Positions 1 to 12,800 of a stretch of 64,000 nt of DNA are shown here, in pieces (the stretch's first letter is position 1; the number at the start of each line of letters is the position of its first letter). The stretch spans positions 10,073,912-10,137,911 of the forward strand of contig CM066920.1 in assembly GCA_033964015.1 (NCBI GenBank), written 5' to 3'. The notes beneath the pieces were generated by a model. That model was given only the letters and a program-made list of their open reading frames with translations. It had not been told where the DNA came from and did no database searches. This stretch comes from Scolanthus callimorphus. Its lineage: Eukaryota; Cnidaria; Anthozoa; Actiniaria; Edwardsiidae. The position numbers were made by a program, and so were the translations under genes.

Positions 1-472
1 GCACACTTTGGAAAGTTGTCAAAATTTCACTAAGATTTTACTATCTTCTTTCATAGGATATTGTTCATTTGAAGATCATTTTTACTGGAATTTCAGGAAA
101 ATTTTAGCAATAGTCAGAATTTTTCCCCACAACCTATCAGATGCCTTGAAATTAAAGTGTTTTTTCTAAATATTTGTCCACACTGTTGCATTATAAATGT
201 TTTTTGGGGGAATTGGGGCTGAACCATTTTCTTGGTTTTAAGGTTTTTAAAAAAAACTTATGTCTCCACTCTTCCATTGTAATCTAATAGCATGTCAACA
301 CTGACCATGAAATGGAATTGTGTTGTGGACAACTACAATAATACTTTTAAGACAGAATATTATTTTTTGTAGTCAAGTGTTCATTGACTGCCATTCCTGT
401 ATTAGTTGATCATGACAGTGTTAATTAGGCATTTTATGGCTGGTACACTATTTGGGAAGTTTCCTTCCATTA

Positions 473-3400
473 TTATATGATTCCAGGTGTTTGAGCAATG
501 AGGCATTCTTCATCACTATCCATGTCAGCTCCCAAGCTGTATACAGGAAGCTGAAATTTGAAATGAACATAACAATACAATCAAAACCAGTAGAGTGTCA
601 ATTCTGGCGCGAAAAGATTGGTCGTTTGGTGGCGAAATTCTGATCATGTGCTCTCTTTTTCATGTACCATGTGATCAGACATTTTTCAGACCAAGGTGCG
701 AGTCGACGTAAACAACTAAGTAAACACGACTGAAATTGTTGAAGCCTTGGGATCTTTTCTGCTAGCATGGAGATCAAGAATTCCTTTCCAGAGCTCACTA
801 GCAATTCTTTGGTAAGAAAAACCTTTTAAATTCGTGAAAAGTCGTTTCGCAAAAGCTGAACCTTGAACTGAAAGTTAGCCATCTTGTCACAGCAGACAAG
901 AAACAACAAGACAGCCAGTGGAAAAAGTTAATCACGTGGTACACGAAATAGTGAGCGTGTGATCAACATTTCGCCACCACACCACCAATCTTTTCGCGCC
1001 AGAATTGACACTCTACTGGTTTGATTGTAATTCACAAAAATTACAGTAATTAGTTTTCAATTTGTGGAAAGAGTACAGTATGTCTCCCCTTCAATCAAAG
1101 CAATGCAAGTGGCAAGCAGATAACTCGTGAATATTTGAAACCCTGATGATATTGTCATTCATACTACCATTTGTGATCAAGTGTATAGAGTAAAGTTAGT
1201 AAGATGATCAACATGTTTTTTTTTGGTGGTGGTGGTGGGGGGGGGGGGGGGGGGGGGGGGCAGGGGGACTTTAGTAGCAACCATCAACCATCAGCAACCA
1301 TCTTTTTTTTATTAACATACAAAGTCTGCCTTTGTTTTGAATTTGTGCTAATATCCAGACTTAGCACTGCATGACACTGCACTGCAACTGTATAAACCAC
1401 GTGAAGTAAATGTTAACACAAGGCAGATTTGTTTACACTCAGCTAATTAATCTGCCCTTTCCTACCTCTCTCTCACTGGCTTCCTTTTTTAGTTGTTTCA
1501 TGTACGAGAAGACACACAGAATGCAGTACAGCTGTAATTAAAAAAAAAGTCTAACATTTTGCTCTTTATACGAAAATCAGATTGTAGATACATTGCTTAC
1601 TTTTGTATATTGTCTAGTTCCAGAAAATACCCCCCCACACAGAAGGGATTGGAAATTCCAGAGGGGTGGGGTGGGGTCAATTTACCTGATCTTTTCCATA
1701 CAAGTACCCTATTTTCCTTTGGAAATTTCAGAGGGGTGGGGGGTCACTTTTCAACACCCTTCCATTTGGGGGGGGGGGGGGGATGGATATTTTGTGGAAC
1801 CACACATTGTACTTAACACTGAATACTTACATTGATTACAAAAAAGACAGCATCACCAATGTATACTGAATAACAGAGCTGCATAAAAGAATGAATAAAT
1901 AAAAGGCTAAAGTTAAATTAATGTAATTTAGTAGTGTTAAAATGTTGAATAAATAAAAGGCTAAAGTTAAACATGTAATTTAGTAGTGTTAAAATGTTAT
2001 TATCATTTAAATAATTTTAACTGTCTGGGGCTTCTTGTATTACCTTCACATGGCTAGCTGCGTAGGAGATAAGAAGACCAATGTCAACCAATTCCTCCAG
2101 TATCACCCACACCATCCATGGTGTCAAAAAATTGTGTCGATACTGGAAAAAGAGCATTATCGTTTAGCTTTAATCAGTATTTATACTACCCTGGGTAACA
2201 GAGTCTTCAGCTTTAATAAGCGGATACTGCTTGTAGTTTTGTCCCATGATAAGTGCAGGAAAGAAGTGAAATTTAGGCTCTGATTTACAGTTGTGGTGGG
2301 TTTCTGTGCACCTGCTAACTTTCCCTGCTGTTCTTTGTTAGAAGTAATATCCATTGTGGCTGGAACCTGAGCCTAGTGAAAATTGTGTAGGGCATATTTG
2401 ACAAATTTTAATGTAAAAAATTAAAAATTGCAGAATACAATGTAGTGAAGAGGTTTTCTGTGTTTGATGATCTATATCCCTTATCTTGGCCTGTGCTTCT
2501 GTGAATTTTGCTAAAAACATACCTTACAAAGGCCAATCAAGAGCAGTACAGCAGTGACCATTGATACAGCTGTAACAGATGAGCTGAGATATCCAAGCCC
2601 TCTGAGAGCTGCAATACAGAAGGACCACGTATCAGCCAAGTTCATAGTTCAGGGGCACCCAAACCAATTGTCTGTAAAATTTATCTGTTCGGAAGCCTGA
2701 CAGGTTGAATTTTTGCAACTTTTGTTTTACATGTTTATTCTGTACCTTCCTTTTTTCAAACTGCACAAAAACGAGAAATTTTCAAAAAGTTGTGCATACT
2801 CTGAAGAAATCCAGGATTTTTTTGGGGGGTTCTTTGAACTAAAAGGGTACGATGTAGAAGGTATTTTGGGACCAAGGAGTATCTTTTAGGCTGGGAATTT
2901 TTTCAGACAGGAATTTTTTAGGGTAGAAATTTGGGCTTCCCGATGGTCATCCATTCCATTTTAACCTTCAAGTACCCCACATCCCCCGGGCCCTGCCGCT
3001 GGTACCTTTTAGGGGGTAAAATTCGAAAACGTGTCATTTTTTCCAGATAGGTACCTGTTAGAGATCCGTTCTAGCAAATCAAGCAAATCACACTTGGTGG
3101 AAGCCTGAATTTGAGACATTTTCCCTCGCAAAAAGATACGAGAGAAAATTAAGAGGGAAAATATGTCTTGTTAGTACCTTTTAGGGGTCAGAATCAACTG
3201 AGCGACGCCATGTTTGGTACCTTTTAGGGGTAGAATCGAAAGTTCCTGACGAGCACCCCCGCCCCTAAAATATGGGAGTCCCCCCCCCCCCCCCGGGATA
3301 TTGATCATTCTAGCGAGTCATAAGTAGCTCTTAGTGTAGGTTTCTTTGTCACTTATTCGGAAAAAGTGACTTCATTAGCTGTATTCACACTAGAGACGAG

Positions 3401-4571
3401 TTTCCCGTGGTTCCCTGTTCTTCTGTGATCACGTGAAAACAATTTTTTTGAAGGAGAAAGTTTAGACAGATGACAAGCAAGTGTTTCTGAGCAGAATTGA
3501 CATAAAGCAGGAACTTTTTCTGACGAGAAACTCGTCTCAGACGAGTTTTCTGTCTCTCTGTGAATACGGCTATTGTGGTGTATAGTTCATGATAACATGT
3601 ATGATACATGGTGTTCACGAAACAAACTTTAATAATTGAACCAGGTGTGCATGTTACATAGAGGACAGATACAGGGCCCGACTTTTTTCGCTAGGCGCAA
3701 ATGGCGACTAACTAAACTATTTAGTCGCCAAAATGCAAAGATTTAGTCGCCACATAAACGTGGATCACAGCTAAACCCAGAAAGACGGGGTGCTGAGACA
3801 TTGGAGTTTCAATGGCCATATTTGGGCAGGAATGCATCGATCTGCTCATAATGAAATAATGCAGAGAATTTATAACAAGGACAATGATTAGAATTCAATT
3901 AAGCGGACTTGAAATTGAAGACTTAAATGTCATTTTCCTCATTCAGGCCGTGATGATATTAAAAGTCGCAGTCCCTGCAGAGGACACTGAGCTGTCTCAG
4001 CAAACCTTGAAATTTAGTTGTGTCTAATCATAACACCTGCAAGCCTGTTTCTCCTCAACAGGGGGCTAATTATTACATCTAAAAAGTGAACTATTATTTT
4101 CGAGATGAATGCTCTGCCCCGGCTAAAACGTTGCATTTCTCGATGTAATTTTGCAGCCGGACAATTGCTGCACGATTAATTAATTGTACAAACTTACATT
4201 TGTACTGTACAATTTGTCTAACGTGAGGACGCGACTGTCCTGATCATCTGCAAAAGTGCGTGCTTAAAAGTTATCTTATTGTTTATAAACTCCTACATAC
4301 TTTTCATTGACAAAGGGAGGTCTGATCTCTGCGTCTCGCTTAGTCTGTGCAAGAACTCGATGTTGAACCATTGAAAGTACAATCGTAAACAACTGATGAG
4401 CTGCAATAAGAACACATGCATTAAAACCCATTCAAAACAACATCTAAATACAAGGTGGTCTTCATTCAGCTTGGAAACGCGATTACCAATATAACTTACA
4501 AGAGAACCAAACGCGCACAGAAAACTCCCATCTCGGAGGGACATACAACATAGAAATTTCCTGATCTTCAT
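473..4571 (-). CDS. Small four-pass membrane protein, LAPTM-like endolysosomal candidate (7 exons, 177 aa)
   Basis: Seven exons, read downward: 4571-4500, 4392-4301, 2601-2523, 2142-2044, 1878-1831, 1531-1466, 550-473. All introns are GT-AG and phases chain exactly (534 nt including stop). The ATG at 4571 is the first in frame after an upstream stop and has A at -3. The protein starts MKIRKFLCCMSLRDGSF; hydrophobic segments lie near residues 14-33, 60-80, 89-110 and 122-142, giving four passes with short loops. The tail holds DEECLI (165-170), matching the [DE]xxxL[LI] acidic di-leucine signal that sorts membrane proteins to endosomes and lysosomes. Size, CC-x-S-L-R-x-G-S start and four passes resemble LAPTM/Mtp-type proteins, but orthology is inference. 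Exons 2 and 3 each have an alternative AG a few bases upstream; used together these also keep frame but give a less membrane-like protein. No canonical AATAAA was seen in the 472 bases downstream. Confidence 0.72.
576..1029. mobile_element. Foldback element with about 100-bp terminal inverted repeats
   Basis: The left arm (576 to about 678) and right arm (about 930-1029) are near-perfect inverted copies; both contain ATTCTGGCGCGAAAAGATTG or its complement and end in TACAATC/GATTGTA. The interior has no transposase. The TA at each edge would suit a TA target duplication, but the exact edges are inferred. It sits in the last intron of the tetraspan gene. Confidence 0.75.
1611..1802. mobile_element. 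TTCCAGAAA-type MITE with GGAAATTCC/G-run interior
   Basis: Starts GTTCCAGAAAATACC and ends GGATATTTTGTGGAACC, with repeated modules GGAAATTCCAGAGGGGTGGG and a 14-15 base G run inside. The same architecture recurs at 10238-10438, 37303-37491 and, inverted, 40503-40673. Intronic, non-coding. Confidence 0.65.
1893..1999. repeat. 54-bp tandem duplication in an intron of the tetraspan gene
   Basis: Two adjacent copies of a 54-bp AT-rich unit beginning GAATAAATAAAAGGC, starting at 1893 and 1947, with few differences. It lies in intron 4 just upstream of the small exon 5. Confidence 0.75.
2820..3294. repeat. Degenerate repeat with TACCTTTTAGGGG motifs
   Basis: The motif GGTACCTTTTAGGGG occurs several times with spacers and ends in GACGAGCACCCCCGCCCC followed by a long C run. 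A related block with TATTTTTTAGGGG and GACGAGCACCCC lies at 49260-49570. No coding potential; it falls in intron 2 of the tetraspan gene. Confidence 0.55.
3378..3570. mobile_element. Short foldback element (about 190 bp)
   Basis: Left end GCTGTATTCACACTAGAGAC and right end GTCTCTCTGTGAATACGGC are inverted copies, with an inner inverted pair around GACGAGTTTC and GAAACTCGTC. No ORF. Lies in intron 2 of the tetraspan gene. Confidence 0.65.
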
Positions 4572-6851
4572 CCTATCCAGAAAGCGCTGAGTTCCCAAAA
4601 CTTATACTTAGTCCATGGAGTTGTTCATCACGGAAGCTATATTTCCAGTTCACTGATTCTGTTGTACGCTATGCTAACAGAGTAATACAGCTTCTCGGAA
4701 AATCTTGTTTGATTGGATAGGCAGAACAAAGCATGCCATTGTTTCCTCGTTCTATTGTATGAACCACTTTTGTTTTGCACTGAGCTCAATCCAATGGATC
4801 TCTTGACTTCCGTCATGTGCGTTATTTATAGTAGCAGGGGATTTTTTTTTCGTTTGGTTTCGCATTAACTTGCTTTACGTAACTGAACAATCATCTTTCG
4901 ATACTGATCAAATTGCTGCTAAAAGGATTGCTTCCCAAATAGAAATAGTATCGTATTGCTCAAATAGAAATAGAAATAGTATCGCATTGTTCAAATATTT
5001 TTTTCTTTCTTTCCGTTTTTGGGCCCTTCGCGTCAAAATTTTGACAGTGTTCTCAATGCCCCTGCCCTCGTTCATAATTGCCCGAGTATCATGAAGGTAC
5101 TTAGCCCAGTCCCTGGACTAGAAAGTACTTTAAAAGAAACTTATAGTCAAGTCATCGTATTGATATATTATTTGAGTATCACAGTTACATATTATTCTTT
5201 ATTACACTTGCACATATAGCATTTGCATTTCCATTGTCGTAAATTTATATAGAGGATAGAAGATAAAGAAGAGGGGTGTATCGAGGAGTGAGGTGAACAG
5301 GGAAGTTGATATTGTTTGTGGTTAACCAGGGGCGTAGCCAGGGGGGGTTCCAGGGGTTCCGGAACCCCCCTCTCCCGCAGCGGAACCCCCCTCGCCTCTG
5401 TTCTGGACCGACTTATTACTAAAATTCGGTAAATATTTAATAGACAACAAATAAAAGCTCCAATAAAATGTAGCAAATTTCTTCAAACGCTAGTTTTTTC
5501 CCGAGATCAATATTTTTGGCTGGGTTTCCTGTGGCGAGAACGAAAAAAACGTCCGATTTATGTGGAGTTTTTTTATTTTTGAATTTTGGAACCCCCCTCT
5601 CATAAGTGCTGGCTACGCCCCTGGGTTACTAGAGCGAATACTGCTAGCAGTCCCTCTTGGCGGAAAATCCGTTAAATTTAGCGCAGTTTTATATTAAGGC
5701 GCACGTGTATAGAAAACGCTGTCGGAGTCAGATTTCGGCGGTCACAAAAAATAAAAAAGATTTTAAACCTCCCCCCCCAAGATAATTATTGCACAGTCCC
5801 TAAATACAATACTAGGTTGTAAGTATAAAGCAGATATAGAAGCTGGGCTGAAGGGGAAGGGGTAGAAAAAGCTATCCCTATCAAAGTATTAAACTTCTTG
5901 CTATCTCAGTTCGCTATTTTTATGCCATCGCTATATGCAAGTTCTCAGTTTTAGCCCTTACCCATTTCTTCCACAGGTTTTCAATCTCAAAGTTCTCAAA
6001 GACTGCACATCCTGCCGTGTTTGTGTGCGCACATTCAGATCAGAGTGCGCCTGTGTATTGCGTAAGGGAAGCGATCAAAACATTTGTACTCGCGGGAGGG
6101 AGGGAGGGAGTTGGTAGGTCCCGGGTTGTACCACCCCAGCCCGGCCCACCCGCACCTGTTTTTCAATGTCCATTTTCTCCATGCTCAAGTAAGGGATGTT
6201 ATTACATGGATGCGTTGCTCTCGCTATAAAGAAGACGGTCTGAGTCAATTACGAGATATTTGCAGACACTTTTCCCTAAAAGAAGGTTGGTTGCGGCATA
6301 TATCACCCCACCCCTTAAATCGTGTCCCGGTGTCGAGATAAGATGTTTGGACCGCTTCCCTAATTTCGGGCTGCCTGTTTTTAAGAAGGCAACATTTCGC
6401 ATGCTATGTTGATAACTCAGTTTTTATTTTATTCGTATCATATCAAGAACGCTGCGCAGTTTTTCTATATATACCTGATCTTCTTTTATCAATTACGTTT
6501 TGAAAGACAATGAAAAAGAAATTCAATTTGATTACCGAACTGCATACGCTACAGTGTTTGTGGGCGCACATTCAGAGTTGGGTGCGCCTTTGGTTGCCTG
6601 CGGTGCGTGTGAGTGAGAAAAGAGCTTGATAGTTTATCGAGGACTTTCGGCCCGTCAAACTAAATGTACTTCTGGAAAAATAATGAGAATTTGTGATGAA
6701 ATGTTAGTACGCACTTTTTTTAGTTCCTGACTCGCCGTTCCATTCTTGGGAAGCCTGTGTTGTTTTTCGAATGCCGGACGAAAACACTGGGTACCAGTGT
6801 CCCTCATTTCGTGTAACGTGATCGAACTTTGCAGGTCCTGAACGGTCGATC
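4572..6851. other. Divergent intergenic region between the tetraspan gene and ACSF2
   Basis: This holds the upstream regions of two genes facing away from each other. A foldback element occupies 5327-5623. A diverged direct repeat of about 50 bases (GTTTGTG-GCGCACATTCAGA core) occurs at about 6017-6065 and 6552-6600. I see no convincing exon, TATA box or other defined promoter element. Confidence 0.6.
5327..5623. mobile_element. CAGGGGCGTAGCCAG-type MITE
   Basis: Left end CAGGGGCGTAGCCAG and right end CTGGCTACGCCCCTG form the terminal inverted repeats. Inside, GGAACCCCCCTC appears near both ends. Flanks GGTTAAC and GGTTACT are similar and may be a decayed target duplication. A second copy lies at 28429-28604. 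Confidence 0.75.
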
Positions 6852-9800
6852 ATGGGTATCGCGAAGCTCTCTCAAATCTCTCGAATTAGCTCCCTTTACA
6901 GGTTTCAAACTGTCCGCCATTGTAGATTTATCAAAGAAGTACAAAACAAGCATGTCCGTTTGCTAAGCACGAGGTAAGATAGGAAGTAAATCGTGATTTA
7001 TATGCCAAAATTTGGCGCGCGTTCGGCGGCTTCATTGCTCGTCGTACGTGAGGCAACGTGACATGTTTATATTGCTCGCTTTGTTTACACCTTGTTCTGG
7101 CATCAAAATCGTTTACCATGACATCAGAATATCATAAGTACCACTTGAAGAGCTTTGTTGACATCGAGGTAATAAAGTTTTAGGCGTTTTTAGGTTAAAG
7201 GTGTCCCGTCCCACACCAAGACTATTTTTGTGCAGAGCGACCTTTTGACCCAGTGTTTGCGAAAGTGTATTGGCTAAGGGCTTGTTTTAATATGGACTGA
7301 GCCAGCATGGGATGGCTCATCTCACAACTCTTTTTGTGATACTTTATGTGTTGTGTTTTTATGAGCAGACAGGATAGGTACCCCAGGGGTGGGCGGCACA
7401 AGTTTTTGACCTCCCCCCATGCATCCAGAATTTCCAAAATGGCTTACCCCATGCATATAGAATTCCTGAGAGGTTATACTAGCTTCCAGCTTCGAAAACC
7501 CCCCATGCAGGCAGAATTCCGAGCTTGAAAACCCCCTCCCATTCAGAATTTCCAAATGCTGCCCGCCCCTGGGTACATTTATTTTCTGGAATTGCCCATT
7601 CCGCCTGGTTGTAGAGATCTTGGCTGCTCAAACCTGGATACCGGTAACCAGGCCAGCACTTCTCATTCATATTAACTCAACATAAATATTACCAGGAAAA
7701 CACTGTTGGAATCTCAGGGGGTACTCAGGAAATACATGATGGGGAGGTCCGACATATTTTTTGGGTTGAAAATTAACACCTTTGGTATTTTTTGGGTCAA
7801 TAAATCTGCTGCGTATTGTTTTAGGTCTTAAACAAACAAGCCTATCTTTTGGGGGGAGGGAGCTGGGGGGAGTGCAGGAGATATAAAACAGCAAAATTTT
7901 CCTGCCAAGTTTTCAATTGCTCCCCCACAAAAAAAATCCTTGCTAGGTTTGTGTGCCCTCCCACAAAAAATCCTATTCTTTTTTAACCCTGGTGTTGGCA
8001 GGTATGCTTGACACATTTGTTATCTGTGCACTACTGTCAAAATACACCTAGTACACTACCTTTGATTTGCTGCTTACTAAACTTATGGTTACTAGAGAAT
8101 ATAATGAGCCTCTAATATACAGTAATAATTCTGTGCTACCTTACAACTCCTTACCTTTATACAATATTGACATTCACTTCCAGCAATATTTATCATGAAA
8201 AGTTGACTCAAAGTTACAGCCACGGCCTGCCAACAAAACCAATGATTGGGGACACAATTGGCCAGAGAATTGACAAGATTGCTGAGATGTTTCCTGACAG
8301 AGAAGCCTATGTGTGCTGTGAGGATAATGAAAGAGCAACATTTGCAGAAATGAGAGAAGAGGTCAGAAACTGACTTTTATACAATAGAAAATACCTAAAA
8401 TAATATCTGAAGTGCCCGTTAATTTTTTAACATGAACTCCAGGGCTAGAGGTTAGTATGGTGCCATTTTAAATGGGGCCCTGATTGAAATTGTAAGGATT
8501 AAATTGAAATGTTATTGTAGGAGCTCAAACTGGCCCTTTTTCTTTATGCCCAAAAATTTATACTTAAATTGCAGTGATATCAAAGTCTGCCATATTTCAG
8601 AAAAGCTTTAATATGAGAATGATATTGTTGAGCCCTAAAGCAACAAATTTGTGGTGTGATTTTGTTCAGAAATGCATGTCCTCTATAGGATTTATATAAG
8701 GATATTGCCCCAATATATCCTGTGTATCATCAACAACCTTAAATAATATAAAGTGTGTATATTTCACTTCTTTGACAGGTGGATCAGATAGCTGCAAGTC
8801 TGTTAGCTCTTGGTCTTAGAAAAGGAGACCGTGTTGGCATATGGGGACCAAATATTAGAGCATGGGTGCTAACACAGTTTGCAACAGCAAGAGTTGGAAT
8901 TGTATTGGTAATGCCAGCATGACTGCAACAAAGTACCATTCAATAGTTCTGATCAAACAATGAAGCCATTTCACGCTATCTGGAGATACCAATCAGAGAT
9001 GGAAAGATTCTTCCAAGGGGACTGATCATGTCCGGCCCACAAACAGTATTTCAGGACTTCTGAAATCAGTCTGATTTGCAGCACTTTTTTGCCTTTTATG
9101 ACAGTATAAACTGAGATGATCTGAAGATAGAGATATCTGGTAAACCTGGGATCAGAAGATTTTTGGAGTTTTTTTAAGGAAACTATAGCCGCTTTGAATG
9201 ACAGATCGGAACTATGAATTGGTAGTGGCATAAATTTATGTCTAAATTTTTCTTTCTTGTACTAGGTAAATATTAACCCAGCTTATCAGGCATCTGAAGC
9301 TGAATATGCCCTAAAGAAGGTTAGTATTTATTTTATTACAATGCAGGGCCAGACTAGATTTAGGGTTTGGCAAGCACAAATTTCAAACTTAGTTGCTAAA
9401 TAATGGCAACTTACCCTTTCATTGTGTTAAAGCTTTTAAGAAATGCCAAACTCCTCAAAATAAGCTGTCATAACATTAATTCGGGCGAAAAAGATTTCTA
9501 TCATGGTGACCAAACTTCCTTATTTGGTGGCTAGAAGTTTTTTTCTAGGCAACAATGTCACCTCTTGTAAAAAGTTACCTGTAAGGATTTAAACAATGAC
9601 AAATTAATATAATAAAATAGATTTCTAAGGCTACCCTGGTGAAAATTTAATCTTGAATCCTCCATTCCAAATTCCAACTGGGATCCCCAGATTTTCCTGA
9701 ACATTTGATCTCACTTTGGATCATAATGTTTGTTGAGATACCAATGGTAGACACCATTTTATGCACATTTTTTTCATGTTTAATTAGCATCTAAAAAGTA

Positions 9801-12800
9801 TTGGGGTGACCATCCCCATTGCTATACCCCTGGTCATTTCCATGAAGTGTTATTTATTTTATGTTATTTATTTTATTGCCTCTAAATTCCTCAATGGGAT
9901 CAATAATTTGTAGGTTGGTTGTAAGGGTCTTATAATGGCTGATACCCACAAGACACAAAACTATTATGACATGGTGATGCAAATTGCCCATGAGTTGCCA
10001 GATTGCTCTCCAGGAGATCTCTATAGTAACAGGTGATGAAGATGAAAATGCATAAATTAGTACAAGTATCTGTGAATGAGAAGAGATGCATCACATTGGG
10101 AAGATTGGATGAAGTTCAGCACCCTACTTTCTTAGCTACCCACACTGTAAAGTTTTGGTTGTCCTTACCCACCATGAAATTCCTCAGTGATTTTCTTTAT
10201 GACCACCCTGAAATTTATGTTTACCCACCCTGCAAATGTGTGATTCCAGAAATTATCCATACCCCTCCCACGGTTTGAAATATGAGCCCCCACCTCTCTG
10301 GAATTTCCTGTGAAAAATACAAGTCAAGTCAAGTACAGTGATCATATAGGAAATAAAAGGGCATTTGACCCCTCCACCCCTCTGGAATTTGTGAATCCAT
10401 TCTGTGGGGAGTTATGGAGATTTATTTCTGGAATCACATAATCCCTATTTTTTGGATCCCTTCCATGGAATTTTACTCCTGTGATAGGTTGCCCACCCTG
10501 GAATTCCACACTGCCCTAGAACCACCCACCCTGGAATTCTAGACAGGTGTGGTGCAGTTTTTTTCTGACCATTGTATTTGCAGAGGGGTCAGGGCCCGAC
10601 ACTGTGACCATATGGTCGCCAATGGTGACTAAATTTGGAGGCTCAGCCACCAAAATTGAATTGACCAGGAAAGTTAATGTTGGGGCCTGGGGGTGTGGTG
10701 TGTGTGACAATCATTGATCCTGTTTTAGATCCTTAGATGCAACTTGGTACACAATATCCCTTGCTTTAATGTTCTGTCAATTCTTGTGAAATTTTCAACA
10801 GGCTTCCAGATCTTAGAACTGTTATTGTTGCCTCGAAGGAAAAGAAAGAGTTCAGGTATGGGCTGTTTTGTCTTCTATTCTGAGAAAAAATTTTAATGAA
10901 CACAACTGGTGCATTATTCAAGCCAAATGGGATAATCTTGAATCAAGAAAAGCCAATGCTGTAATTTCCAGTTGTATACATGTACATGCAGATTTGATTT
11001 CCATCCGCTGTTTGTGCCAGTCTGCAATCCTCCCCCGCAAATAGCTGTATAAATGGCATCACTCCATTGTCAATGACATCACACTGCACCAGGAAGCAAA
11101 GAAAATGCTTGGAAAGCCAGGGAATTCGGAAGTCTGTAGGCTGAATAACCACAACATCTCTGCCTTGAAGCAAACTCTTTTAGTGTTGCAACTTGAGAGT
11201 TGCAAAGCCTTCGATGTTGAAAGTATCAACACAGATTTTGCAAGCTCTACGAAATTGATGACATTGTCTACCATCATTGAAGCATTGAGCTGGAGTCTTT
11301 GGTCAGCGAACTTGCCTCCAGGCTCTTGCTGATTGGCAGATCATAACAAAGGCCAGACCAGTGATCCAGTCATTGTTGATGGGATGGACCTTAGGCTCAC
11401 AACAAGGGCTGTGAATCAAGCATAATGTATATGACAATGATTATTATAACCATTTTAACTATTTTAACAGTTACATTTATTTCTTAGTGGTGCATTCAAT
11501 TTTGATGAGCTAATGAGCATTGGTGGGAATGCAGAGAAGGAACAAGTTCATTCTGTTCAGATGGAGCTTCAGGCTGATGATCCTGTCAACATACAGTTCA
11601 CTTCAGTAAGTTATGAATGATAAAACGTTTTGCTATGAACTTGTTGCTAAGCTGCTTCTTACCCTATAAGAAAGCTGCTTGCCTTGATTTTGTTTCTCAA
11701 AATGCAAGCTCGATGTAACTGCAGTTTTCATAATTCTGTGAACTCTGAAGCAATAATCAAAACCATGTTTTAGCAGCTTCCTTCAATTCACCCAACTGTT
11801 ATCTCTTAGGGGTGTCCAAAAAGTCTGCTATCCCTGGAGGGTCTCATGCCAAAGGTGACCTAGAAATTCAGCGACGACAGAGTCAATAAATTGTTTCAAC
11901 TTGATGGTAATTTCTTAAGGACCGCAATAACATTAGGATTTTGCAAAAGATACTGGGTTTGTTAGAAGTTTGGCATAGGGAACAGTTTGAAAACACAATT
12001 GATTAGTCAGTACAGAGTTTAGCAGAATATGAAAACTGCACTAAAATAATTTAGGCAAATAGAGCGGATTTCAGATGACTGTGGTCCTGATTTAATTGCG
12101 TTTGTGATTGGTTTGCTTTCTCATTGCAGGGCTTGAAATTGCACCCGATAGAGCACCCAATAGCACCCGGCTAACAATTTCCCTTTTATGCCTAACTTTT
12201 TAGACTTAGGCATAAACTAACGACTGTGTTTTCAGTTTCTGCAGTGTTCTCCTTGTGGATTTATGCCTAGATCTTTGATTAGTTATGCATATAATGTTGT
12301 TACAAGTCGTAAGATTACGACTATGGTTATTTCTTAATTTCAAGCCCTGCACTGGCTGCTTATTTCTATCAACCAATCAAATTACGAACTAATTACAAGC
12401 AAGGAATTACGAGCCAATCAAATTCGAGAGCAATTGTGTGACTACTAAGTAATCCTGAATTGGTTCGGCTCCTGATTGCCTGGGCTGGAAACCATTCAAC
12501 AGCAAGTTGTAATTACTCTTATTTTTTAATTGGCTAGTGATTACACAGTTGTGTTTACTTTCACGTTGGTCATCTGAAATCTGCTCTAAATCAAATGAGT
12601 CAGATTGTTGATTGTTCAAGACATTTTTCAGCTTATTAACATTCTTACATTGAATGCCTTTTTTTTTGTTAGGGTACAACAGGAAACCCCAAAGGAGCTA
12701 CCCTGTCACATCATGGAATCTTAAATAACGCTTATGCCGTATCCGAAATAATTGATTACAACCAGGTAAATTTTACTGTACTCTGAACATCAGCAGTGTG

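Noticed and set aside
2035..2283. 82-aa plus-strand ORF
   Set aside because: It is the antisense shadow of tetraspan exon 4 (2142-2044), which has both splice sites and a matching phase on the minus strand.
4293..4598. 101-aa minus-strand ORF as one uninterrupted protein
   Set aside because: It runs through a clear GTAAGT donor at 4499 and changes character there; exon 1 and exon 2 of the tetraspan gene explain the two ends better, and the upstream start is not ATG.
7119..7170. Alternative first exon for ACSF2 ([17 protein letters not shown] then a GT)
   Set aside because: Ends in phase 0, whereas the exon at 8184 needs a phase-2 partner; the 6852-6973 exon fits exactly.
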